Shown here: positions 1-6,441 of the stretch, piece by piece
Layout of the letters: each line of letters starts with the position of its first letter
Numbering within the stretch: the stretch's first letter is position 1
Source of the DNA: Hyphomicrobiaceae bacterium
GTDB taxonomy: Bacteria; Pseudomonadota; Alphaproteobacteria; Rhizobiales; Hyphomicrobiaceae
Direction of reading: 5' to 3'
NCBI GenBank assembly: GCA_020442225.1
Contig: JAGRKR010000482.1
Coordinates: 8,099 to 15,378 of the forward strand
DNA: 7,280 nt
Program-made: the position numbers and the translations under genes
The notes under the pieces: model-generated
What the model saw: the letters and a program-made list of their open reading frames with translations, nothing else
The model's database searches: none
Told to the model about the DNA's origin: nothing

Positions 1-705
1 GCCGTTGGTGGCGAAGCCGCCGAGGGCCTTGTAGAGGGCCGCGGGGACGTTGCGGACGCGGAAGATGAAGGTGGTGATGACGGGGCCTTCGTCCGGCTCG
101 GCGTCGTCGGGCTCGGCGGCCAGGACCACGAACCTCGTCGTGTTGTGCGCCTCGTCCTCGACGTCGGCCTTGAGGATCTGCAGGCCGTAGATCTCCGCCG
201 CCAGGCTGGAGGCGATGGCGGCCAGCGTTTTGTCGCCGGTCTCCTTGACGAGCCGTGCGGAGCCGGCCGTGTCGGCCTCGGGAATGGCGCGCAGGCCGAG
301 CGATCTCAGCGTGTTGCGGCACTGTCCGAGCGCCTGGGTATGGGACATCACGCCCTTGATGGCCGAAAGCTCCGCACCCGGCAGCGCCATGAGCTGGTGG
401 CGCACCCTCAGGAAGTGCTCGCCGACGATGTAAAGGTCGGACTGCGGCAGCAGATGGTGGATATCGGCGACGCGGCCGGCGACCGAGTTCTCGATGGGGA
501 TCATGGCGTAGAGGGCGTCGCCGCTCTTCACCGCCGCCAATGCGTCCTCGAAGGTGGGGCACGGCGTCGGCGTGAGATTCGGCCACGCCTCGTGGCAGGC
601 CAGATGCGAGTTGGCGCCGGGCTCGCCCTGGTAGGAGATCTTGCCCGTCAGAGACTCAGGTGAGGGGCGGGTGCCGCCGCTGGGGCGTGTCGTGGACTTG
701 GCCAT
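1..705 (-). CDS. pheA: Prephenate dehydratase, 3' end missing
   Basis: Cytoplasmic enzyme that decarboxylates and dehydrates prephenate to phenylpyruvate, the committed step of phenylalanine synthesis. The 235 visible codons run unbroken to the left edge. The periplasmic-binding-protein-like catalytic domain shows YQGEPGANSHLA (residues 25-36), IPIENSVAGRV (69-79), SHTQALGQC (121-129) and the catalytic-region motif HNTTRFVVL (187-195), whose TRF threonine is essential in the family. An acidic linker (about 199-206) leads into the start of the ACT regulatory domain (TTFIFRVRNVPAALYKALGG, 211-230), which normally senses phenylalanine; most of it lies outside the window. There is no chorismate mutase domain at the N terminus, so this is the monofunctional form. 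The start is ATG at 705, chosen because the conserved domain begins about 20 codons later; no clear Shine-Dalgarno precedes it. It lies 143 bases downstream of kdsB on the same strand and is probably co-transcribed. Family assignment is firm. Confidence 0.95.
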   Translation of the reverse strand, partial: MAKSTTRPSGGTRPSPESLTGKISYQGEPGANSHLACHEAWPNLTPTPCPTFEDALAAVKSGDALYAMIPIENSVAGRVADIHHLLPQSDLYIVGEHFLRVRHQLMALPGAELSAIKGVMSHTQALGQCRNTLRSLGLRAIPEADTAGSARLVKETGDKTLAAIASSLAAEIYGLQILKADVEDEAHNTTRFVVLAAEPDDAEPDEGPVITTFIFRVRNVPAALYKALGGFATNG

Positions 706-848
706 GTCGTGTCGGGAACCGGATACGGCGAGGCGAGGCGGCGCAGGGCCACCGCGCGCGCAGGGGCTGATCTCTGGAGTGCGATCGACTTTGCGGGAAC
801 CGCTTGCGCAGGCCCTGGAATTGCCGGTCGCACCATGAGGTAACGATC
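706..848. other. kdsB-pheA spacer
   Basis: This 143-base spacer separates two co-directional minus-strand genes. Short open frames cross it on both strands but none resembles a known protein or has a good ribosome binding site. I see no convincing promoter, terminator or T-run, which fits read-through from kdsB into pheA, though the length leaves room for an internal promoter that I cannot recognise. Confidence 0.5.
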
Positions 849-1586
849 TCAGGCGCGCGCGAGCTCAGCGCGGGCGCGCTCAAGATCGGCGGGAGTATCG
901 ACGCCGAGCGGGACAGTGTCAACGAGAGCGACGTCGATGCGCATGCCGTCCTCGAGGGCGCGCAGTTGCTCGAGCTTCTCGCGTCGCTCGAGCGGCGAGG
1001 GGCGGAGGCTGACGAACCGCTCGAGGGCGCTGCGCTTGTAGGCGTAGATGCCGATGTGGTGGTAGAGCGGGCCGTCGCCGTGCGGGGCGGGCGCGCGCGT
1101 GAAGTAGAGCGCGCGCAGGACGTCGGGGCGGCTGGTGGGGGTGCCCACGATCTTCACGACGTTCGGGTTCGTGCCCTCGCCCGGCTCGGTGATCTCGGCG
1201 GCGAGGGTGGCGATATGCGTCGCCTTGCCGGCCAGGGGTCTGCTGCAGACGTCGATGAGGCGCGGCTCGAGTGTCGGCAGGTCGCCCTGCAGGTTGATGA
1301 CGATATCGACATCGCCTTCGGGATCGACCTTGTTGACGGCCTCGAACACGCGATCGGAGCCCGAGGCGTGGTCTGCCCGTGTCAGCACCGCCTCGCCGCC
1401 GGCCTTGCGCACGACGGCTGCGATCTCCTCGGTGTCCGTGGCAATGACGACACGGCCGATCTCCGAGGCCATCGCCCGGCGCCAGACATGGATGATCATG
1501 GGTGTGCCGTGGATGTCGGCGAGCGGTTTTCCCGGCAGGCGGGTCGCCTGCATGCGGGCGGGTATGACGATGATGGCGCGTTGCAT
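849..1586 (-). CDS. kdsB: 3-deoxy-manno-octulosonate cytidylyltransferase (CMP-KDO synthetase)
   Basis: Activates the lipopolysaccharide core sugar KDO by reaction with CTP, giving CMP-KDO and pyrophosphate in the cytoplasm; the product feeds KDO transfer onto lipid A. The 245-residue product has the usual family length. Visible landmarks are the N-terminal nucleotide-binding motif [15 protein letters not shown] (8-22), HASGSDR (73-79), QGDLP (100-104) with the metal-binding Asp102, YHHIGIYAY (175-183), LEQLRALE (205-212) and [11 protein letters not shown] (228-238), whose Asp230 corresponds to the second metal ligand of the E. coli enzyme. The start at 1586 ([11 protein letters not shown]) is fixed by homology. 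The frame stays open upstream to 2180 but that part is antisense to the cytochrome gene and carries no family similarity. A GGAG lies 13 bases before the ATG, a rather long spacing. kdsB is divergent from the cytochrome gene and upstream of pheA. Identification is secure. Confidence 0.97.
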   Translation of the reverse strand: MQRAIIVIPARMQATRLPGKPLADIHGTPMIIHVWRRAMASEIGRVVIATDTEEIAAVVRKAGGEAVLTRADHASGSDRVFEAVNKVDPEGDVDIVINLQGDLPTLEPRLIDVCSRPLAGKATHIATLAAEITEPGEGTNPNVVKIVGTPTSRPDVLRALYFTRAPAPHGDGPLYHHIGIYAYKRSALERFVSLRPSPLERREKLEQLRALEDGMRIDVALVDTVPLGVDTPADLERARAELARA

Positions 1587-1631
1587 CGCGTTCGGATGTC
1601 TCCAAAGGTGACAATTCGTCTCGCCCCATGC

Positions 1632-1660
1632 CTCTAGGACAAGCGTGACGCCGGTTGCAA
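1632..1660 (-). promoter_or_regulatory. Possible kdsB promoter (weak)
   Basis: Read on the minus strand, TTGCAA (1660-1655) is followed after 17 bases by CTAGAG (1637-1632), a partial match to the CTATAT-like -10 element common in alphaproteobacteria. It would place the kdsB transcript start roughly 40 bases before the ATG. The -35 hexamer is a palindrome shared with the plus-strand candidate. This is pattern matching only, and the -10 match is poor. Confidence 0.25.
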
Positions 1661-1682
1661 GCCAAAGCGGAACGCCTATAGT
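1655..1682 (+). promoter_or_regulatory. Candidate sigma70-type promoter for the cytochrome c gene
   Basis: TTGCAA (1655-1660), 16 bases, then TATAGT (1677-1682, preceded by CC to give CTATAGT). Both hexamers and the spacing fit a housekeeping sigma promoter of alphaproteobacterial style. Transcription would start near 1689, leaving a leader of about 75 bases before the ATG at 1764. A direct repeat TTTGCCA (1692-1698 and 1701-1707) and a 12-base palindrome (1735-1746) fall in that leader. Unverified prediction. Confidence 0.45.
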
Positions 1683-1734
1683 GGCCGCCGGTTTGCCAAT
1701 TTTGCCACGGATGCAGCCGCGAGGCCTCCGTGTG

Positions 1735-1746
1735 GCCACGCGTGGC
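1735..1746. repeat. 12-base perfect palindrome in the cytochrome leader
   Basis: GCCACGCGTGGC reads the same on both strands and overlaps a second palindrome, GTGGCCAC (1732-1739), so the stretch holds three alternating GTGGC/GCCAC half-sites. It ends one base before the Shine-Dalgarno region (GGGGGA, 1748-1753). It could be an operator, or could fold so as to affect ribosome access, or be chance in GC-rich DNA. Confidence 0.4.
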
Positions 1747-1763
1747 TGGGGGAAACGAAGCAC

Positions 1764-2306
1764 ATGGACGCATTTGAGCTGAACAAGATCGCGGGCGCAA
1801 CGCTCGCGGCGCTGCTTACGGTCTTTGGCCTGAAAGTGTTCTATGAGATTGCCCTGCCGCATCACAAGCCGGCCAAACCGGGCTACTCTATCCCAGTGAC
1901 GGCAGCGAAACCCGGCGCGCCCGCTGCGGCGCCGGCAGCCTTCGATCCGAAGGCCGTCGTGGCCTTGATCGCAAAGGCTACTCCCGCCAACGGCCAGGAA
2001 GTGTTCCGCGCCTGCCAGGCCTGCCACACGGTCGAGAAGGGCGGCGGCGTCAAGACGGGCCCCAATCTCTTCGGCATCGTCGGGCGCAAGGTCGGCGGCG
2101 TCGCCGGCTTCCAGTATTCGCCGGACTTCACCGGCAAGACGACGTCCTGGACCTATGAGGAGCTCGCGAAGTTCCTGCACAATCCCAAGGGCTACGCGCC
2201 GAATACGAAGATGGTCTTCCGTGGCGTCGAGGATCCGGCCGAGCTCGCCGATCTCATCAGCTATCTGAGGTCCCTTGCCGACAGCCCGGCTCCGCTGCCA
2301 AAATGA
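1764..2306 (+). CDS. cycM: Membrane-anchored class I cytochrome c (CycM type)
   Basis: A 180-residue c-type cytochrome that probably carries electrons between the quinol-oxidising complex and terminal oxidase on the periplasmic face of the inner membrane, the role known for Bradyrhizobium CycM. Residues 7-31 form an uncleaved-looking hydrophobic signal-anchor (short polar N terminus, then [13 protein letters not shown]), followed by an Ala/Pro-rich flexible linker (about 38-62) and a single haem domain. The haem attachment site is CQACH (84-88), preceded by VFRA as usual; the probable sixth ligand is Met150 in NTKMVF, within a GYAPNTKM context typical of class I cytochromes. The C-terminal helix (about 158-172, [11 protein letters not shown]) is also typical. 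The ATG at 1764 has GGGGGA ten bases upstream. The gene is divergent from kdsB and stands alone before a hairpin at 2343-2372. Cytochrome identity is certain; the CycM label rests on anchor, length and context. Confidence 0.9.
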   Translation: MDAFELNKIAGATLAALLTVFGLKVFYEIALPHHKPAKPGYSIPVTAAKPGAPAAAPAAFDPKAVVALIAKATPANGQEVFRACQACHTVEKGGGVKTGPNLFGIVGRKVGGVAGFQYSPDFTGKTTSWTYEELAKFLHNPKGYAPNTKMVFRGVEDPAELADLISYLRSLADSPAPLPK

Positions 2307-2342
2307 GCGAGGCGGCAGCGTCTCGTATGTGTTGATCTGCGT

Positions 2343-2372
2343 CCGGCCCCGTCAAGACCTTGGCGGGGTCGG
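2343..2372 (+). terminator. Strong hairpin after the cytochrome c gene, probable terminator
   Basis: The arms CCGGCCCCGTCAA (2343-2355) and TTGGCGGGGTCGG (2360-2372) pair over 13 positions, with two G-T wobbles, around a four-base loop GACC. It starts 37 bases after the cytochrome stop codon. The T-run after it is minimal (TTT at 2377-2379), so it is not a textbook intrinsic terminator; it may end or protect the cytochrome transcript, or act in the leader of the yej transcript if transcription starts upstream. Confidence 0.45.
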
Positions 2373-2418
2373 TGCATTTGAGGGGTGTGGCCGCGTTCGG
2401 GTCATGGACGAGTTTTAA

Positions 2419-2431
2419 CTTGGCGGGTCGG
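2419..2431 (+). repeat. Imperfect second copy of the hairpin's right arm
   Basis: CTTGGCGGGTCGG (2419-2431) repeats CTTGGCGGGGTCGG (2359-2372) with one G deleted, 60 bases further on. It can pair with about nine bases of the hairpin's left arm, fewer than the 13 of the local hairpin, so a competing structure is possible but would be weaker. Chance similarity in GC-rich DNA cannot be excluded. Confidence 0.35.
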
Positions 2432-2551
2432 CGTCCGGTGCGCATCCTCGCGTCGGCGCCGAGGCGAACGTATCCATCGATCAACCGCCCCTTCGGTCAC
2501 GGCTGTTTCTTGCGCATCGACGAGGGGGCGTGGCGGCGCCAGGGAAAGGTT

Positions 2552-2560
2552 GGGATAGGG
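2552..2560 (+). promoter_or_regulatory. Ribosome binding site deciding the yejA1 start
   Basis: A purine-rich stretch (GGGATAGGG) sits just before the ATG at 2563; GGGA at 2552-2555 is seven bases from the codon. This supports ATG 2563 rather than the in-frame GTG at 2530, as does the fact that a normal signal peptide begins only at 2563. Confidence 0.55.
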
Positions 2561-2562
2561 TC

Positions 2563-4542
2563 ATGCTCGTGAGACGCGGTCTTGCCGCCTTTGGTCTGGC
2601 GGTCGTCCTGGCCGGCTTGTCCGGCGACAGCGGCCGGGCGCAGCAGCCCGCGCCCGTGGCGCCTGCACCTGCGGCGACGCCGGCGGCCCAACAGACGCGC
2701 CATCATGCGCTTTCGCTCGTCGGCAAGCCGAAATTCGGCGCGGATTTCAAACACTTCGATTGGGTGCGACCGGATGCGCCGAAGGGCGGCTCGTTGCGGC
2801 TGGCGACGATCGGCGGCTTCGATTCGCTCAACGAGCACACCATCAAGGGAAGCGCCGCGCCGGGTCTGGGGCTGATCTACGACACGCTGCTCGATGCCAG
2901 CCCCGACGAGCCATCGACGGAGTACGGGCTCGTCGCCGCCTGGGTCGCGCACCCCGACGACTTCTCCTCGGCGACCTTCGGCCTGCGGCCCGAGGCTCGC
3001 TTCCACGATGGCAAGCCGATCACGCCCGAGGACGTCGTCTTCTCGCTGGAGGCCCTGAAAAAGGCCAATCCGTTCTATGCGCTCTACTACAAGAACGTGG
3101 TGCGGGTGGAGAAGACCGGGCCGCATCAGGTGACCTTCCACTTCGACGTGAAGGGCAACCGTGAGCTTCCGCTGATCGTCGGACAGATCCCCGTCCTGCC
3201 CAAGCACTACTGGACCGCGAAGGGCAGCAACGGCGAGCCGCGGGATCTCTCCAAGACCACCTCCGAGCCGCCGCTCGGATCGGGGCCTTATCGCATCAAG
3301 GCGGTCGAGCTCAATCGCTTCATCGTCTACGAGCGCATCGCCGACTACTGGGCGCGTGAGCTGCCCGTCATGCGCGGGCGCTACAACTTCGGCGAGATCC
3401 GCTACACGACCTATCGCGATCAGAATATCGCCTTCGAGGGCTTCAAGGGCGGGCAGATCGACTTGTGGACGGAGTCGAGCTCCAAGAACTGGGCGACGGG
3501 CTACGAATTTGCCGCCGTGAAGGCCGGCCGCGTGCGCCGGCTGGAGATTCCGACCAAGACGGTCGCGCCGATGCAGGCCTTCATCTTCAACCTGCGCCGC
3601 ACCAAGTTCCAGGACGCACGGTTGAGGCGCGCCTTCGGTCTCGTGTTCGACTTCGAATGGGCGAACAAGAATCTGTTCTACGGACAGTACAAGCGCGTCT
3701 CGAGCTACTTCGGCAACAGCGAGCTGGCGGCGACCGGCCTGCCGAGCGGGCTCGAGCTGAAGATCCTCGAGGAGGTGCGCAAGCAGGTGCCGCCGGAGGT
3801 CTTCACGACGCCGTTCGCCAACCCCGTGAACAGCACGCCGCAGGACCTTCGCAAACACATGCGCGAGGCGCTGGACCTGTTCAAGCAGGCGGGTTGGACG
3901 TTGCGCGCGGAACGGGTCGACGATCCGACCTGCGGGACCTTCTGCAAGCTCATGATCTCCATCGGCCTGCGCAGCGCGCAGACCACGCAGGTCCTGCGCA
4001 ACGCCAAGGGGGAGCCGCTCGACGTCGAGCTGCTGCTCGTCTCGCCGCTGATGGAACGCATCGCCCAGCCCTACAAGGCGAACCTGGAGAAGCTCGGCAT
4101 TCGCGTGCGTGTGCGCATCGTCGACTCCGCCCAGTACGAGCGGCGCGTGAAGAGCTTCGACTACGACATGATCATCACGACCTTTGCCCAGTCGCACTCG
4201 CCCGGTAACGAGCAGCGCCAGTTCTGGGGCTCGGCGGCCGCGTCGCGCGAGGGGAGCCGCAACCGGATCGGCATCCGCGATCCGGCCATCGACAAGCTGA
4301 TCGACAAGGTGATCTTCGCCAAGTCGCGCGAGGAGCTGGTGGCGGCGACCCGGGCGCTCGATCGCGTGCTCCTGTGGAACTTCTACGTCGTCCCGCAATG
4401 GTACTCGCCGACCGTGCGCGTCGCCTATTGGCAGGGGCTCGGGCATCCGCTGAAGTTTCCGGCCTTGAACCCGAGTGTCATCGCCACCTGGTGGCAGGAT
4501 GCGGCGCGGGGCACGGAGCCGGGCAAGGAGGCGCCGAAATGA
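2563..4542 (+). CDS. yejA1: Peptide ABC transporter substrate-binding protein, YejA family (first copy)
   Basis: Periplasmic receptor that captures oligopeptides and delivers them to the YejB-YejE permease. The 659-residue product starts with a signal peptide (basic LVRR, hydrophobic GLAAFGLAVVLAGL, probable cleavage after GRA at residue 26) and an Ala/Pro linker (29-44). The rest is a cluster C (SBP_bac_5) fold with YejA hallmarks: FKHFDWVRPDAPKGG (62-76), LRPEARFHDGKPITPEDVVFS (141-161), PPLGSGPYRI (236-245), DYWARELPVMRGRYNF (261-276), RRAFGLVFDFEWANKNLFY (355-373) and a C-terminal TWW (642-644). Compared with the adjacent paralogue it carries about 25 extra residues near 453-477, including Cys457 and Cys461. 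The next gene overlaps its stop by four bases. Relatives import microcin C, phazolicin and murein peptides; the ligand here cannot be read from sequence. Family firm, specificity unknown. Confidence 0.93.
   Translation: MLVRRGLAAFGLAVVLAGLSGDSGRAQQPAPVAPAPAATPAAQQTRHHALSLVGKPKFGADFKHFDWVRPDAPKGGSLRLATIGGFDSLNEHTIKGSAAPGLGLIYDTLLDASPDEPSTEYGLVAAWVAHPDDFSSATFGLRPEARFHDGKPITPEDVVFSLEALKKANPFYALYYKNVVRVEKTGPHQVTFHFDVKGNRELPLIVGQIPVLPKHYWTAKGSNGEPRDLSKTTSEPPLGSGPYRIKAVELNRFIVYERIADYWARELPVMRGRYNFGEIRYTTYRDQNIAFEGFKGGQIDLWTESSSKNWATGYEFAAVKAGRVRRLEIPTKTVAPMQAFIFNLRRTKFQDARLRRAFGLVFDFEWANKNLFYGQYKRVSSYFGNSELAATGLPSGLELKILEEVRKQVPPEVFTTPFANPVNSTPQDLRKHMREALDLFKQAGWTLRAERVDDPTCGTFCKLMISIGLRSAQTTQVLRNAKGEPLDVELLLVSPLMERIAQPYKANLEKLGIRVRVRIVDSAQYERRVKSFDYDMIITTFAQSHSPGNEQRQFWGSAAASREGSRNRIGIRDPAIDKLIDKVIFAKSREELVAATRALDRVLLWNFYVVPQWYSPTVRVAYWQGLGHPLKFPALNPSVIATWWQDAARGTEPGKEAPK
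4525..4531 (+). promoter_or_regulatory. Shine-Dalgarno for yejA2, inside the end of yejA1
   Basis: AAGGAGG, a near-perfect anti-16S match, lies seven bases before the ATG at 4539. This settles the start of yejA2 within the ATGA overlap and implies translational coupling to yejA1, since the same ribosome can terminate and restart there. The frame is open further upstream (to 4374) but that part lies wholly inside yejA1. Confidence 0.85.
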
Positions 4543-6425
4543 CCTCACGGGCCTCTTGTCTTCCATGTCACCACCGCGAGGCTGCCGAGGCGCGCTTGCC
4601 GCCGCTGGCGCGGCTCGTGGCGGTGCTCGTGCTGGTCATGGGCCTGGCGCCGGCGGTGATGGCCGCGACGAGCGGGCCACGCCATGGCCTGTCGGCGTTC
4701 GGCGATCTCAAGTACCCCGCCGATTTCAAGCATTTCAGCTACGTCAATCCGGATGCCCCCAAGGGCGGACGCCTGTCGATGATCGGCACCTCCGGGCTCA
4801 ACACCTTCGACAGCTTCAACGCCTTCATCCTGAAGGGTGACGCCGCCGAGGGGCTGACGCTGCTGTTCGACAGCCTGATGGTGCGCGCCGCCGACGAACC
4901 GGACGCCATGTACGGTCTCGTCGCCAGGACGGCCGAGGTGGCGGCCGACGGCAAGTCCGTCGTCTTCAAGCTGCGGCCCGAGGCGCGCTTCTCCGATGGC
5001 ACGCCCGTGACCGCGGAGGATGTCGCCTTCACCTTCGCCACGCTCAAGGAGAAGGGGCATCCAGGCTTCCGCTTGGTGCTGGCTGACGTCGTCGCCGCCG
5101 ATGTCTTGGATGCCCACACGGTGCGCTATCGCTTCCAAGGCACACTCACGCGAGACCTGCCGCTGACGGTCGCCGGCCTGCCGATCTTCTCCAAGGCCTA
5201 CTACACGAAGATCGACTTCGCCCAGACCAGCCTCGTGCCGCCGCTCGGTTCCGGCCCCTACACCATCGCCAGCCACGGCCAGGGCGCCTTCATCCAGTAC
5301 AAGCGCCGCACCGACTACTGGGCGCGGGACCTGCCGGTCAATCGCGGGCGCTTCAACTTCGACGAGATCCGCTACGAGTACTATCGCGATCGCACTGCCG
5401 AGCTGCAGGCGCTCAAGGCCGGCACCTACGACCTGCGCGAGGAATTCACCTCGCGCGATTGGGCGCTCGCCTATGACCTGCCGCAGGTCCGCGACGGGCG
5501 GCTCGTCAAGCTGACTCTGCCCGACGAGAGCCCCTCCGGCGCGCAGGGCTTCTTCCTCAACATGCGCCGGCCGGCCTTGAAGGACGTGCGTGTGCGCAAG
5601 GCGCTCGATCTTGCGTTCGACTTCGAATGGACGAACAAGAACCTGTTCTACAGTCTCTACCGCCGCACCTGGAGCTTCTTCCAGAATTCCGACATGATGG
5701 CGTCCGGCAAGCCGAGCGCCGAGGAGCTGGCGCTGCTCGAGCCGTTCCGTGCCCAGCTTCCACCCGAGGTCTTCGGTGAGCCGTACCGGCCGCCCGTCAC
5801 CAACGGCTCGGGCCAGGATCGCAGCAAGCTGCGCGAGGCGGCCAAGCTGCTGGCGGCTGCCGGCTACACGTACCGCGGCAATCGGCTGGTCGACTCCAAG
5901 GGCCAGGTGCTGCGCCTCGAGATCCTGCTCTTCTCGCCGTCGTTCGAGCGCGTCGTAACACCCTACATCCGGAACCTGCGCGCCCTCGGCATCGACGCTT
6001 TCCTGCGACGCGTGGACACCGCGCAGTATCAGCGGCGGCTCAAGTCCTTCGACTTCGACATCACGGTGCAGCGCTACGTCATGCGACTGACGCCCGGCAA
6101 CGAGCTCGACACCTACCTGAGCTCGCGCGCGGCCGGCATGAGCGGCAGCCGCAATCTGGCGGGGCTGGCCAGTCCCGTCGTCGATGCCTTGATCAAGAAG
6201 GTGATCGAAGCCCGTAATCGTCCGCAGCTCCTGGCTGCCACGCGCGCGCTCGATCGCGTGCTGCGGGCTCAGCACATCTGGGTGCCGCACTGGTACAAGG
6301 CGGCGCACAATATTGCCCATTGGAACAAGTTCGGCCGCCCGTCGGAAAAGCCCCGCTTCGCGCGTGGTGTCGTCGACACCTGGTGGTACGATGCCGCCAA
6401 GGCGCAGGCGCTGCGCGCGAAGTGA
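4539..6425 (+). CDS. yejA2: Peptide ABC transporter substrate-binding protein, YejA family (second copy)
   Basis: A second periplasmic peptide receptor, 628 residues, homologous to the product of the preceding gene along its whole length. An unusually long polar N-region (about 22 residues) precedes the hydrophobic signal core (LARLVAVLVLVMGLAPA, 23-39), with probable cleavage after VMA at residue 42. Shared YejA hallmarks are DFKHFSYVNPDAPKGG (62-77), LRPEARFSDGTPVTAEDVAFT (145-165), PPLGSGPYTI (234-243), DYWARDLPVNRGRFNFDEIRY (259-279), RKALDLAFDFEWTNKNLFY (353-371) and DTWWYDAA (613-620). It lacks the cysteine-bearing insertion of the first copy: RLVDSKGQVLRLEILLFSP (449-467) runs straight through. 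The start is ATG 4539 in an ATGA overlap with a strong AAGGAGG. The permease gene follows after 16 bases, so all share one transcript. Two receptors for one permease suggest widened or partitioned ligand range; that is inference. Confidence 0.93.
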   Translation: MTSRASCLPCHHREAAEARLPPLARLVAVLVLVMGLAPAVMAATSGPRHGLSAFGDLKYPADFKHFSYVNPDAPKGGRLSMIGTSGLNTFDSFNAFILKGDAAEGLTLLFDSLMVRAADEPDAMYGLVARTAEVAADGKSVVFKLRPEARFSDGTPVTAEDVAFTFATLKEKGHPGFRLVLADVVAADVLDAHTVRYRFQGTLTRDLPLTVAGLPIFSKAYYTKIDFAQTSLVPPLGSGPYTIASHGQGAFIQYKRRTDYWARDLPVNRGRFNFDEIRYEYYRDRTAELQALKAGTYDLREEFTSRDWALAYDLPQVRDGRLVKLTLPDESPSGAQGFFLNMRRPALKDVRVRKALDLAFDFEWTNKNLFYSLYRRTWSFFQNSDMMASGKPSAEELALLEPFRAQLPPEVFGEPYRPPVTNGSGQDRSKLREAAKLLAAAGYTYRGNRLVDSKGQVLRLEILLFSPSFERVVTPYIRNLRALGIDAFLRRVDTAQYQRRLKSFDFDITVQRYVMRLTPGNELDTYLSSRAAGMSGSRNLAGLASPVVDALIKKVIEARNRPQLLAATRALDRVLRAQHIWVPHWYKAAHNIAHWNKFGRPSEKPRFARGVVDTWWYDAAKAQALRAK

Positions 6426-6441
6426 GCGAGACGGAGCACAG

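Larger units (their letters stand above)
2307..2562. other. Non-coding gap between the cytochrome and yejA1
   Basis: A 256-base gap, the largest in the window. It holds the strong hairpin at 2343-2372 and an imperfect second copy of that hairpin's right arm at 2419-2431. A local AT-rich patch (GAGTTTTAACTT, 2410-2421) lies between. Short open frames cross it on both strands (for example minus-strand 2484-2257 with a TTG start, running into the cytochrome gene), but none has a good start, ribosome site or recognisable domain. The yejA1 promoter should lie here, yet I find no pair of hexamers good enough to name. Confidence 0.6.

Noticed and set aside
804..1637. A 277-codon plus-strand open frame opposite kdsB
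   Set aside because: It is entirely antisense to kdsB, lacks a family match and has no ribosome site.
1587..2180. A 198-codon upstream extension of the kdsB frame on the minus strand
   Set aside because: It runs antisense to the well-supported cytochrome c gene, has no family similarity, and KdsB proteins begin at the [11 protein letters not shown] position.
2257..2484. A 75-codon minus-strand open frame in the cytochrome-yejA1 gap
   Set aside because: It needs a TTG start without a ribosome site, overlaps the cytochrome 3' end, and its sequence suggests no known family. A decayed gene fragment cannot be excluded, but nothing supports it.
4374..4538. An upstream extension of yejA2 by 55 codons
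   Set aside because: It lies within yejA1, would bury the signal peptide, and the AAGGAGG at 4525 points to the ATG at 4539.
2497..4566. A 689-codon minus-strand open frame opposite yejA1
   Set aside because: Its composition is the Arg/Leu/Val/Asp/Glu-rich pattern expected opposite a GC-rich gene, with no recognisable domain, while the plus strand encodes a complete YejA protein.
4557..4571. CLPCH, a CxxCH haem-binding pattern at the start of YejA2
   Set aside because: It lies in the cytoplasmic n-region of the signal peptide, before the hydrophobic core, with no cytochrome fold around it, so haem attachment is implausible.
4545..6320. A 591-codon minus-strand open frame opposite yejA2
   Set aside because: Same reasoning: a mirror of codon bias opposite a fully convincing gene.
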